Origin: Symbiodinium sp. CCMP2592
Taxonomy: Eukaryota; Sar; Dinophyceae; Suessiales; Symbiodiniaceae
NCBI GenBank assembly: GCA_905221615.1
Contig: CAJNDT010006127.1
Span: forward strand, 40,001-104,000
Direction of reading: 5' to 3'
Length of the DNA: 64,000 nucleotides
Part shown: positions 50,634 to 60,409 of the stretch, in pieces
How positions within the stretch are numbered: position 1 is the stretch's first letter
Layout: each line of letters begins with the position of its first letter
Made by a program: the position numbers and the translations under genes
The notes under the pieces: generated by a model
What the model was told of the DNA's origin: nothing
Database searches by the model: none
Seen by the model: only the letters and a program-made list of their open reading frames with translations

Positions 50634-53600
50634 TCACAAACGCTCCTGCATGAACATGACATGTTGCACTGCACTCAAAACCGCGTACTCCTTACGGAGC
50701 CAGGCGTTCAAGAAGGCCTTGTGCTCAATCATGGAGCGAAAAGGAGGATGTGAATCAATTTCCTTCAACCACCCAGTTTGAACAGAACTCAGGAGGTTTC
50801 TAGGATTAGCGCTTCGTTTCGTGAGACAGTCAGAAAGACAATGTTCGGTTCGAACGTGAGAAAGATCAGCAATAGCACCTGAACAAGCTTCCTTTCTCAG
50901 CAGTTGAATCATGTGAATGGTTTCCTGTTGTTCGGGTGAGTGAGTAGTAGAAGCGGTAGACACGAGATTGTTAGCATCGGTGCGAATGTGAATCTCGGCA
51001 TCCAGACCACTAATGTCCTTCCACAAACCACGAAGCATTTGACAGGTACCAAAACACTTCATCAATGCGTAAAGCTCAGCGACAGTGGTACTGAGGGTCG
51101 TTCTCTTAATCTTGGTTGATTCGAAGAAGACCAATGAGCCTCGGGTGTCTCTTCGATTCTTGACCCTTTCATCTGCGATGAAGATAGTCATCGCCCTCTG
51201 TGAAGACTTGTCGCTGTTGTTACGGAAAGCTGCGTCAGGAATTCCAAGAATCCTCGGTGATCCCTTCACTGGCCACACCCGCAACTCAACTTCTTCACTG
51301 CGTATCTGTCGACACAACTTGTTCAACTCCTTGCAGTGACCAATAGTCGGAGCAGCGGATGCTGATGCCAGACGAGAGAACTGGTAACATGCCTGAAATT
51401 GCGTCCTCGACTGAAGCCAGTTGATGCTACCAAGCAAAGAGAGATAGGAAGTGTGAAGAGATTTATCACACGCATCTGCATCCTTAAGATGCTTTGGTAT
51501 GACAATCTCCTCAAGCTCTGAAACACACAGCTTTTGATCGATCGAGATATACTTCTTCTCCCCTTGTGCATCAAGAACCCAACGAACACGCTGTCCCGTG
51601 AACGTAAGGTCATTCTTGTCCTCATGGCCGACAGTGAAGTGTTCCTTGATCTTCTTTAGGAACCAAGTGAGGAACTCAGGGATTCCACTTATGATGAGAT
51701 CATCAACATGAAGACTCATCACTTCAACTGTCCTGCGACCTTTGCTGGGACTTCCATGCACAGGGTCAACAAAGTGTTCAAGAAGCTGATCAACCAACTC
51801 GGGGGAGAGCTCTGATAAGCTCTCCACCTTGTATGAAGCCTTCTCTGGAAGGAACAAAGAGACTAGGACCTCAGCTTCTTCTTCAAGGAAGCAGGTCTTG
51901 TCACCCTTGTCCAACCTCAGGTCATGAGCCCTTTCGCCAATCCACCATGTCCCTTTACGAAGGATCATGGAAACTCGATAAGGGTAGTCCTTGACCTGAT
52001 AGACAGGTGCAGGAGTACGAAGAGCCTTGGCCCTGTGAGACACGAGAGCATGCCCGTTCTCATAAGGGAACCAACCTCTCTTCTTACAAGCAACACTGCC
52101 CAAGAATCCGAGAAGCTTGTCATCAGTCACAGGTCTCCAAGCATAGTCAACCATCTTCTTGGTATCGGTGTTAAAGCACTGAGCGATATCGGGACATGAA
52201 AGATAGGATCTCTCCTCCGCACGGTCGGAGGAAGAACGGTTTCTTTCATCGTATGCGTAGCATGTCATGGCATGAAAGGCAACCTCCTTGAGGTAGGCAG
52301 GTTCCACCTCAAGAGAGGTGCTTCCTGCTTCAGGTTCCTCCTCCTGAGAGGAGCTTCCTGCCGCCAGGTGGCTCTTGCCCTTCTTGCCTTCTATGCCGTC
52401 GTATGCGACATAAGTGCATCGGTCAGCTCTGGTCGGTTCCATGCCTACAGACCTGAGGAATTTGTCCAAACGATTCCATCATCTTCTCGGTGCATCGTTC
52501 AGACCGTAGACTGGTCTGAGACAAAGGCCAACCATCCAGGTAGGCAAACCGATGTCAGGAGGCAACTGAACCACAACCATGCGAGATGACAGATTGTAGT
52601 GTTCCCCCTGAAGGAAAGCGGTCTTAAGATCCAAATGAAAAAGATCCCCATAGTGATTGGCAGCGCACTGCGCAACCAAACGGAAACCATACCGAGTAGC
52701 CGTAGGGCTGTCCGTTTGTTGATCCCAGGCAAACTTGTCCTGAAACCCACGACAAACCCATCAGGCTTTGAACTTGGAAAAGTAACCGTTCTTGTCAACC
52801 TTCACAGTAAGGACCCAACGTCCGGTAAGAAAATTGACATCGTTTTTAAGCTTGCGACGGTCCGTCAGCCGAATTGCATCATTGTCCAAGTAACTCTTGA
52901 ACTCCTCAAGTTTAGCCTTCCGAATGTCGGCGGCATACTTGCGCTGCATCTCCGGCGTGAGGGTACCTGCCTTGATTTTATCTTGTTTAGTCAACCACGA
53001 CGCAAAACCATCACCATCCAACGGAACAAAGGACGGAACCTTGAAGTCCGACTGAAGGCGAATCAAAACGTCGTCGTCTCCAACAGCCAAAGCAAGCAAG
53101 CTTTCATCACGATAGTCAACCGTGGCATCCGAATCAGTATCCTCACCAGCTTCCTGCACCGGCGGTTCCGGGGTGGGTTCCGGGAGTGGGGTTTGCTGGA
53201 TAGGAAATTCCCCCTCAGTCACCGGCAAACCAGGAACAGGAGCCGGATAAGAAGAAGAGGAAGCAGGCTCGTGAAAACCTGGAAAGTCACCCGACGGATC
53301 GGGATCCTTCTTTCCCGCAGACTGCCCAGGCAACAACACAACCGGAGGTCCCACAACAGTACGTGACTTGGCCTTAGACACATCTTCAGGATGTGTGCCT
53401 CTGTCACGTGTCTGAGACACATTGCGAGGCGACGGCGGTCGCATACTCTGTGGCACCGGAAAGTGAGGATGCGGCGGAATTGGAACAGGAACAATAGGTG
53501 AAGGTGGTGCCGGACACGGCATCGGTGGACTAAGAACCTGATCCGGGTTCGCAAACTGAGGCGGAGCCCCAGGAGAATCGGGAGGACCTCCAGGAGGAGG

Positions 53601-53975
53601 CGACTCCTCGTGAACCTCCATCGGAAGAGGAGGCTCTTCCGGTGACGGACCATAACCAGGTCCCGGTCCCTGAGGACCGCCTCCTGGCGGATGTCCATCA
53701 CCGTCCGGATCGTGATCCAGGTCGGAATCATCATCTCCCCCGGGTACCGGTACATGAGTACCGCCTCCAGGAGGTTGTGAAGGAGGGTCACCACCGACAT
53801 GCAACTCAACATGATTATCATCTAAATCCTGCTCTGGATGCTGTAGTGGCATTTCCTCATCGTCCACAGGCATATCACCGTGTGGATCATCATATCCTGG
53901 ATAGTCCACATCGTCGTCTGTGGCTGGCGGTTGCGGTGCAACCGGGGCCGGCGCTGGCTGGTCCGTGAAGTCCAA
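50634..53975 (-). pseudogene. Element C linker, reverse transcriptase and RNase H with two stops
   Basis: The frame continues directly from the gag-pol frame after its TAG. It reads VGLDFTDQPAPAPVAPQPPA and the proline/acidic linker, then RT. CGA to TGA at 52761-52763 interrupts FSKFKA|WVCRGF, and TGG to TGA at 52479-52481 interrupts DAPRR|WNRLDKF. After that the frame is open (52478-50634) through LHVDDLIISGIPEF and RNase H (TTLSTTVAELYALMK, ADLSHVRTEHCLSDC) to the native end HVMFMQERL. Confidence 0.85.
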
Positions 53976-54008
53976 GCCAACATCAGGCCCGCGTCTGGAA
54001 TTGTTGTT

Positions 54009-57000
54009 CTATGACTCATTCCAGAACACTATCATGGACCAGTGCGTTGATTGCATATCCTTAAGGCAAGGAAGCAACTGTGCCATCGTCACGAAAAACA
54101 CATGGTTCATATCACCCTTCTGCCACAAAATGACAACAGCATCAGGATGACGATTAACCAAAGGGAGTGTTTTCCCTTGAGTCCCCCTGTAAACGTTACA
54201 GTACTCAAACTCCAGATACGGCAGAGTTAGCACGCGCACATTCTTAATCATTGGCCGCAAGGCGACCGCGTCAGACGATGTGGTCGTGTGAACTTCCAAC
54301 TCAGTACCTGGAAGGCGACTGTCAACATATGACAGAGTCTGGACCAAAGACGATGTAACAAACCGCTGCGGCGCAACAAACCTCAGAGGTGTCGGAAGCT
54401 TCCCTTTGTCATTGTTTGAGAGTAATGAGTACTCTGCTTCTGACGGAAGAACCGGTAAAGCCTCTGAATTGCGGTCTGATCGCAAACACAACGCACACAG
54501 TGTTCCTTCATCAAAATCCTCAAAGATATCTTCGAACAAGTAACATTGTCGGAGATCTGATCGTTCATCACCCACAAGACACTGCGAAAGCAGCACAGCA
54601 AACCTTGGATCAAGTGCGTTAGCAGAGTCATAGCCTTCTTCCAACGACTCCAAACGGCAAAATGATCCATCAGGCAGATTAGTGAGAAAAGAAAGCTCAC
54701 CATGCTGACGCTTACCGTGGTCATCTCCCCCTGAAGGAAGTACACCACGGTTCTTGAAAGTGTGGAATGAAAGTCCTCTCCTCCACTTCAGCGAGCGACT
54801 ACTCTGCGAAAGCCAAAACCCACAATGAGAAGGATACATGATGGTCACGAAGTATCCATCACCCTTGTCATCTTGCCAACGGCAGACTTCGGCACAAAAG
54901 TGCCAGAAGGCATTGGTGGCCTTCCTGGTCCAACCATCAGGGATGACAGGATGAATAAAAATGTGATTAGGCTCTGCCTTCAAGATCACTCGCCAAGCGG
55001 CCTCAATCGAAGATTGGATAGACTTGGCGTTCCATTCACCAAACAACACAGGTTCACTCGCATCAAGTCCAGAATGGACTGTGCACGCAGTAAGCCCGGT
55101 GAGGCGAGGTGTGATCTCAACGAAATCGCTCTTGCCTGAAGTGAGAGTGTGGTAACAGATCTCATGCTCATAGCAGAACCCAGAACCGGCACGATCAAGA
55201 ATATCGTCGCCGATGCGGTCGAGTGCCTCTTCCTGAGAAGAGCGTCTCGGGACCTCATCTTTCTTCAGAGGAATGGCCACATCATGCCACGGATCTCCAT
55301 CACGCCTGACCTTCGACTGATTAACCCGAAGAACGGCACGATGAACTTCAACCAACACCATGGCACCTTCCTGTGACACAACTATGCCTCTGACCCAGGT
55401 TCCTTCAGACTTCTTCTTCGACTCATCCTTATGCCAAACAAACACGCGGTCACCCTTCGAGTAAGGACCATCAGACGGCATGACTCTCCGTGCAAGGTCC
55501 TTCCGAAGGTCAAGTGATTGTCTAGCCTCTTGATGAGCCCGCATGGCAATCCTCTGGAGTTCCAGAGTGGTTCGATCCTCCTCGGCAGGTTCAGCAGAGA
55601 GCTGTTCAGGAGAACTGTTCTCGACATCAAACAAGTCTGGTGGCCGTCTTCCTGTAGCTATCTCCAAAGGAGAATAGCCTGAGACGGTAAGCTGGCAATT
55701 TCTTGCCCAAGCCACCTTCTTGACTGCTTGACGAACAGTCACCTTCTCTGCATAACCCTCATCAGCTAAGGCCTTGGCCATGATTGCCCAGGTGCGCTTG
55801 AAAAGACGCACTGCGGTCTCAGCTCGATTAGGCCAAGGAGTCCGTGGTCCACATGGATACGGAGTAATGCCATGGAACTTGTAGTAAGACATGAACTGTG
55901 GCGTGAAAAATGCTTGATCTCCTACGATTCCCTTAGGAACGCAGTTGTTCTCCTCTGTCCATTGTCTAAAAGCTCCCAGAGTCTCTGGCGCTTCCAGGCT
56001 TGTAAGAGCCGTAGCCCACAGAAGATTTGAAGCACCATCAATGATGACCAAAGCCAAGTAGGCTTTAGTACCGAACTTGATTTCTTCATGATCAACAAAA
56101 ATGAGATCACCGAAGGATGATGCTCTTAACCCTGCGATTCTGGCTCGCGGAGGCGTAGGCACCGAGGTGCTGCAAACACGACAGCCTTTGACAATGCGGT
56201 CGTACTTGTCATAGATCTCTCCTGGCAGACCAAGCATGCTGGTCCTGCGTCGAAACTGAGCAGGACTCATGTGGTAATGCTTCACATGCAACTTGTAAAG
56301 CTCAACATCATTGTTCAGCTTTTCCAACATGCGCTGATACTGCGGAGAAGCCCTTGAGACCTCGTGGCCTGGCAACGGAAGCGCGATCCTCCTAGGTTCT
56401 AGCGACTGTGGCTCTGGGGCCTTCGGAGGACTCGGAGGAAGCAAATCTGCATCCCCCGGTTCGGAAGGTTCGTACTCTTGAAGATCCGGATCATCCTCAG
56501 GAGCAAGAGGAGGAGGAGCCGGTTCCTCGGGTGCCTTTCCCTGTGGAAAGCTTCCCTTGGCTCGAATCCTTCTCTTTGCCGGTGCCTTTCCCTGAGGAAA
56601 GCTTCCGGATGCTCCTGTGTTCTTCGAGCTGTCTTCAGGCTTACCTGCGCTAACCATGTCCTCTGGAGATCCTACCTTTCCACGGGTTGGATCCTTGGAC
56701 TTAGCTGGCACCGAGGTTCTACTCTCGATGCCACCAGGCAGAATCTTGAAAATGGTCTTGCCTTTCCAAGAGTCAGTAGTTCTTGTTGAAGAAAGCTCAG
56801 AAGAACGCCAGTCATCTTCTTGAGTAACGCTCTTTCCCTTGGAGAACTCCATGATCGTCTTGCGCTTGGTGTCCAGATACTCCAACGGAATTGGCACATA
56901 ACCCGCCTTGGGTTCGTACTTGACTCTTCTCATCTTCTTGTGGATGCGAATCATTTCCATGTCGGCTTCGTTGATCACCCATTCATCATCAGTCGCCAAC

Positions 57001-59027
57001 ACGAGATTGTCAGGTACCTGTTCATGAGAACAGCATCCCTCGGTCTTCTGATGGAAGCCGTACTCGTAGTGGGAGAAGTAGGTGAGGAAGCTCGACTTCT
57101 TATGCTTGCTGAAACGCACATTCCACATCAGCTGACTGAGTTCAAGAAGATCAAGTACCAAGTGTGAGCTGGGTGCAACCTTCAGCCTCACATCCTTGAT
57201 TCCCAGCACAGGGCTGCTGAGCAAGGCCTTTTCCGGATGGAGCTCGAACTGGAAACGAAGATTGCGCATCTGAGGTAAGGACATGAGAATGGGAACATGC
57301 CCTTGTTCCACAATGTCGAACTCTGTGGATTGAACTGCAAAGTCCCGGTCGTACATGCAAATGACCAACTTCTGGTTGCATTTGGTAGACTCGGAATTGG
57401 CAAAGGTGAACTGAGAAGTGGTCTCAGCAATGGTGTACCATATGCCACAGTTCTGGTTCTTGTCACAGAACTCCATGAGGTCCTGTGCGGCCACTCTCGA
57501 AGCCATTGCTCTCGTGCATCCCAGGTCCAACACCATCGCGGTCGGCGTCAAGGGCTGAGAGATGAAGGCTTCCTCGATCTCATTGATCTTCTCTTCGGTG
57601 GCCATGAAAGAAAAGTTCGGAGTGTTGAGATGTTCAACGAAGAAGGTTGTGGCGGCTGTGGTGCCGCTCGGGGCAGCATCAGCAAGCTGGCTCTGTCCGT
57701 CCTTTCCGGACTTTCCATCTTTTCCATCCTTGCCAAACTTGCTCTTTCCTTTGCCCTTCTTTCCTTTCTTTCCTTTTCCTTTGGCTGCATAGGATTCCTC
57801 AGACTCATACCAGGACCAGTCATCCCAGGACTGATCGCTCCACTGGTAATCTTGCCATTGTCCTTCTGCTTGCCATGCTTCTGATTCTTCGGCAAGATGT
57901 GACCTGCCTTTCTTCCTTTTGAAGAAGCGCCTTCCTTTGGATCCTTTGCCACCTTTTCCTTTGCCTTTACGGTGGCCCTTGAATCCGCGCCTCATCTTGC
58001 GGCCTTGGAAGCGCCGCTGGAACCATGAATAGTTCTCGTCGTCGTAGACCCAGAAGGCGTCCTCATCCGCTTCGAGGAAACCTTCGGTGCCATCTTCCTC
58101 GTCCTCGACCCAGTAGCCTTCATGATCGTTCAAATATCCTTCATCGATCACAAGGAAGGTCTTGCGGCCACCGTGGCCGGAAGGAGCGAGGAGTGGATTG
58201 TCGACGGTAGTCTTGGTCGTACAGAAGATCTCCAGGTAGACTTCGCGAAGCTCGGCCGTGTTGTAGTCAGCCAGGACTCGGTTCCGATGCGCCATCAGTG
58301 ATGTCAACACCTGACGCTGATCCTGTGTCAGATCAGACAGGGACACAAAGATCAAAGCGACCAGGTTGGGCGTGATCGGAATGGTCCGAGCATGTTGCTC
58401 TCTGAGCCGTTCGTTGGCTCTCTCCATTGCCTGAGCTGGCGTAAGGTTTTCTTGTTCTTCTGGAGGAAGTCCTACTATGAAAGCTCTGACCTCTGCATTG
58501 TTCGGGTCCTCGATCGGCAGATAGGTATCGTTCCACGCTTCTTGCATTCTCTGAACAGAGAGTTGAAACCTGGTAATCCAACGAAGCATGTCTCCGTTCC
58601 CACGGTGCATGTTCATGAACTGCTGGAAGCGATAGAGAAAAACATTCGCTGCTCCCTTCACGAAAAGCGGCCGCAGGAAACTCTTGAAGTACTTCACTCC
58701 GTTGTTCGGGTCCTTCAGGCGATCTCTGTCGAGAAGTCTCTTGTGGATTGCTGCTTCACCTTCTAGCCGATTTCTCAAAGCTGGTCCACGCTTATCATTG
58801 TCTAGCTCAGTAATGTCACACCAGTCATCGATCGCATCTTCATAGGCAAACCAACTGCTTCTACCATCATAAGATGGAGGTACTTTGGTGGTCACCTGCT
58901 GGAAAGCTGAAAGACGGTGTAATTCATTGAGATGACGATGATTAGTCGCGAAAGATTCATTTCCGTGGAGGAGGTAGTCATCATCTCCTCCTTCATGCTC
59001 AAAGATAGTCGCAGAGTGGCTAGCCAT
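54009..59027 (-). CDS. Element C Gag, protease and integrase (1672 codons)
   Basis: The ATG at 59027 begins MASHSATIFEHEGGDDDYLL. Residues 60-200 are a copia-type Gag helical region (SSWFAYEDAIDDWCDITEL, FQQFMNMHRGNGDMLRWITR). About 340-440 is Gly/Lys-rich and tryptophan-rich, with no clear zinc knuckle. Protease has VLDLGCTRAMAS near 500. Integrase has its zinc site with HVKHYHMSPAQF near 912 and CRVC near 947. The core has DLIFVDHEE near 976, GDQAFFTPQF near 1036 and PNRAETAVR near 1068. The rest is the GKR-like C-terminal region and a unique extension. The frame ends at TAG (54009-54011), where A and B read CAG and continue into the linker and RT, so the native product was one Gag-Pol polyprotein. 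Confidence 0.9.
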   Translation of the reverse strand: MASHSATIFEHEGGDDDYLLHGNESFATNHRHLNELHRLSAFQQVTTKVPPSYDGRSSWFAYEDAIDDWCDITELDNDKRGPALRNRLEGEAAIHKRLLDRDRLKDPNNGVKYFKSFLRPLFVKGAANVFLYRFQQFMNMHRGNGDMLRWITRFQLSVQRMQEAWNDTYLPIEDPNNAEVRAFIVGLPPEEQENLTPAQAMERANERLREQHARTIPITPNLVALIFVSLSDLTQDQRQVLTSLMAHRNRVLADYNTAELREVYLEIFCTTKTTVDNPLLAPSGHGGRKTFLVIDEGYLNDHEGYWVEDEEDGTEGFLEADEDAFWVYDDENYSWFQRRFQGRKMRRGFKGHRKGKGKGGKGSKGRRFFKRKKGRSHLAEESEAWQAEGQWQDYQWSDQSWDDWSWYESEESYAAKGKGKKGKKGKGKSKFGKDGKDGKSGKDGQSQLADAAPSGTTAATTFFVEHLNTPNFSFMATEEKINEIEEAFISQPLTPTAMVLDLGCTRAMASRVAAQDLMEFCDKNQNCGIWYTIAETTSQFTFANSESTKCNQKLVICMYDRDFAVQSTEFDIVEQGHVPILMSLPQMRNLRFQFELHPEKALLSSPVLGIKDVRLKVAPSSHLVLDLLELSQLMWNVRFSKHKKSSFLTYFSHYEYGFHQKTEGCCSHEQVPDNLVLATDDEWVINEADMEMIRIHKKMRRVKYEPKAGYVPIPLEYLDTKRKTIMEFSKGKSVTQEDDWRSSELSSTRTTDSWKGKTIFKILPGGIESRTSVPAKSKDPTRGKVGSPEDMVSAGKPEDSSKNTGASGSFPQGKAPAKRRIRAKGSFPQGKAPEEPAPPPLAPEDDPDLQEYEPSEPGDADLLPPSPPKAPEPQSLEPRRIALPLPGHEVSRASPQYQRMLEKLNNDVELYKLHVKHYHMSPAQFRRRTSMLGLPGEIYDKYDRIVKGCRVCSTSVPTPPRARIAGLRASSFGDLIFVDHEEIKFGTKAYLALVIIDGASNLLWATALTSLEAPETLGAFRQWTEENNCVPKGIVGDQAFFTPQFMSYYKFHGITPYPCGPRTPWPNRAETAVRLFKRTWAIMAKALADEGYAEKVTVRQAVKKVAWARNCQLTVSGYSPLEIATGRRPPDLFDVENSSPEQLSAEPAEEDRTTLELQRIAMRAHQEARQSLDLRKDLARRVMPSDGPYSKGDRVFVWHKDESKKKSEGTWVRGIVVSQEGAMVLVEVHRAVLRVNQSKVRRDGDPWHDVAIPLKKDEVPRRSSQEEALDRIGDDILDRAGSGFCYEHEICYHTLTSGKSDFVEITPRLTGLTACTVHSGLDASEPVLFGEWNAKSIQSSIEAAWRVILKAEPNHIFIHPVIPDGWTRKATNAFWHFCAEVCRWQDDKGDGYFVTIMYPSHCGFWLSQSSRSLKWRRGLSFHTFKNRGVLPSGGDDHGKRQHGELSFLTNLPDGSFCRLESLEEGYDSANALDPRFAVLLSQCLVGDERSDLRQCYLFEDIFEDFDEGTLCALCLRSDRNSEALPVLPSEAEYSLLSNNDKGKLPTPLRFVAPQRFVTSSLVQTLSYVDSRLPGTELEVHTTTSSDAVALRPMIKNVRVLTLPYLEFEYCNVYRGTQGKTLPLVNRHPDAVVILWQKGDMNHVFFVTMAQLLPCLKDMQSTHWSMIVFWNES

Positions 59028-59229
59028 TGCGCTGTTCTTGGATCGAGCCCCGGGAGAAACCTCTTCCGGTTATCTTCACCTGAGTGAAGTGTGCCGGAGA
59101 GACTCCGGTCACCTTCACCTGAGTGAAGCACACCGGGTATTCCGGTTGCCTCCACCTGTGTAGAGAGTACCGAACGGGTACCTCCACAAGTGTGAAGCTT
59201 CCCGTTTCCCGGGAGCTCCGCTACCACGT
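59028..59229 (-). promoter_or_regulatory. 5' leader of element C with hairpins and primer-binding site
   Basis: Between the LTR and the gag ATG. At 59226-59215 (minus) TGGTAGCGGAGC follows the LTR after ACG. It resembles the primer-binding site for initiator methionine tRNA (TGGTAGCAGAGG), with a mismatch. Hairpins lie at 59074-59089 and 59113-59128 (CTTCAC-CTGA-GTGAAG) and 59094-59108 (CCGGAG-AGA-CTCCGG), with two imperfect ones near 59150-59165 and 59181-59197. Confidence 0.7.
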
Positions 59230-59413
59230 TGAGATGTAACCTGGACGTGTATCCCCTCGCTAGGCGTACAGGAACACAGGCACTCAGGTGTCTCTTTTGC
59301 TACAGGCGCACAGCTGTAGTCCACTGCACTAGAACCTTGAGCAACAGGCATGGATACATGCAAGTGATACGTGAAACAGACAGGCACCTGGATGTGTAAC
59401 ATTCAGTGTTTCA
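59230..59413 (-). repeat. 5' LTR of element C (184 bp)
   Basis: TGAAACACTG to ATCTCA on the minus strand. Same length and, by eye, same sequence as 24497-24680. It is short for a copia LTR. A promoter is presumably inside but no TATA box is evident. Confidence 0.9.
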
Positions 59414-59484
59414 CCCCCCCCCCAAAGCACAGCTGTTTTGGCCTTCAAGCCTGTGTGACTGGCGTCCTTCCCCCCCCCTCCCCC
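59414..59484. repeat. Hairpin-repeat remnant between elements C and D
   Basis: 71 bp: a C-run, CAAAGCACAGCTGTTTTGGC, a shortened right part GACTGGCGTCCTTCC, and CCCCCCCCTCCCC. It is one damaged unit of the hairpin minisatellite and separates two LTRs of the same orientation. Confidence 0.8.
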
Positions 59485-59668
59485 TGAGATGTAACCTGGA
59501 CGTGTATCCCCTCGCTAGGCATACAGGAACACAGGCACTCAGGTGTCTCTTTTCTTACAGGCACACAGCTGTAGTCCACTGCACTAGAACCTTGAGCAAC
59601 AGGCATGGATACATGCAAGTGAGACTTGAAACAGACAGGCACCTGGATGTGTAACATTCAGTGTTTCA
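59485..59668 (-). repeat. 3' LTR of element D (184 bp)
   Basis: Same length and ends as the other LTRs, with about five differences (for example GCATACAGG for GCGTACAGG, CTTACAGGCAC for GCTACAGGCGC, and GAGACTTG for GATACGTG), so it is from a slightly different lineage. Confidence 0.9.
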
Positions 59669-60160
59669 ACCAGGCACAAATTTAAAACACGTAGAGCTGC
59701 GTGGCCGTGGAGTCGGCATTCAACTAGCCTGTTATTGCTCTCGGTCGAATTCGCGGAGTATTGAGCTACATCTGCGACTTGAAGAGAATCTATACATCTC
59801 TCACCTGAAGACAGCTTCAATGAAAAGAGCAGAACACGCACGAAAACGCAAACGGATCTTCAACTGAAAACTTTTGCTTGGAAGTTGCCCACTTGTGTTC
59901 AGTTTCCTCTCCAGGCGGAAAGCTTACTGTCACATAAAAGATTGTAGAGCTTAGCTCCACTTGATGCCAGCATGACATCTTGCGACACGGCAAATATATA
60001 AGGGCAATAGAAGTATCTTATCCTGAGATAAGTATCTTCTTTTGAAGAAGAGTTCTTTAGGAAGTACCCTTTCCTGAGAAAAGCATCTCCCTATGAAATG
60101 ACGAATGCTCAAGTGGATACCTTCTTCTGAAAGAAGCATTCCGTGAAACACTCTGCCAGT
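59669..60160 (-). other. 3' UTR of element D
   Basis: Similar to the 3' UTR of A and B up to about 60150, including CAGGCACAAATTTAAAA next to the LTR and hairpin CTTATC-CTGA-GATAAG near 60017. No coding frame is seen. Confidence 0.6.
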
Positions 60161-60409
60161 TCAGTCGATGAACTCTATGTCGCGATCCCAGGTTCTATCA
60201 CGCCAATGTTCAGTACCATGCCAGCGGTAAATGTCAACCGTGTGGATTGGCGTCACCGGAGCATGGCGAACAGGGTCGTAACCGCGGGGATCAGCAGGGG
60301 ATCTAGGTAACGAAATCTGTGGATCCGGAGCAACGGCATCATCTTGTTCCAAAGGAACCTCGTCGAGACCATTGTCCATTTCCACATCCGAAGAATCGGA
60401 ACCTAGTCA
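60161..60409 (-). CDS. TGA-CTA-G stop and 81-codon in-frame extension, D type
   Basis: TGA (60409-60407) is followed by CTAGG, and the frame stays open for 81 codons to TGA at 60163-60161. It begins LGSDSSDVEMDNGLDEVPLE and ends VDIYRWHGTEHWRDRTWDRD. The first residues (LGSD) and a tryptophan-histidine segment recall the B-type extension, but the rest is unrelated, as if this module had been exchanged. Expression by readthrough is inferred. Confidence 0.5.

Larger units (their letters stand above)
47319..59413 (-). mobile_element. Copia-type LTR element C, most complete copy
   Basis: Runs right to left: 5' LTR, primer-binding site, leader, gag-pol, RT-RNase H, spacer and the first part of the third ORF up to the N gap. 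It supplies the 5' half missing from A and B. Three pol stops (54009, 52761, 52479), a 16-bp deletion near 48117 and frame loss near 47650 make it non-functional as it stands. Confidence 0.92.
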
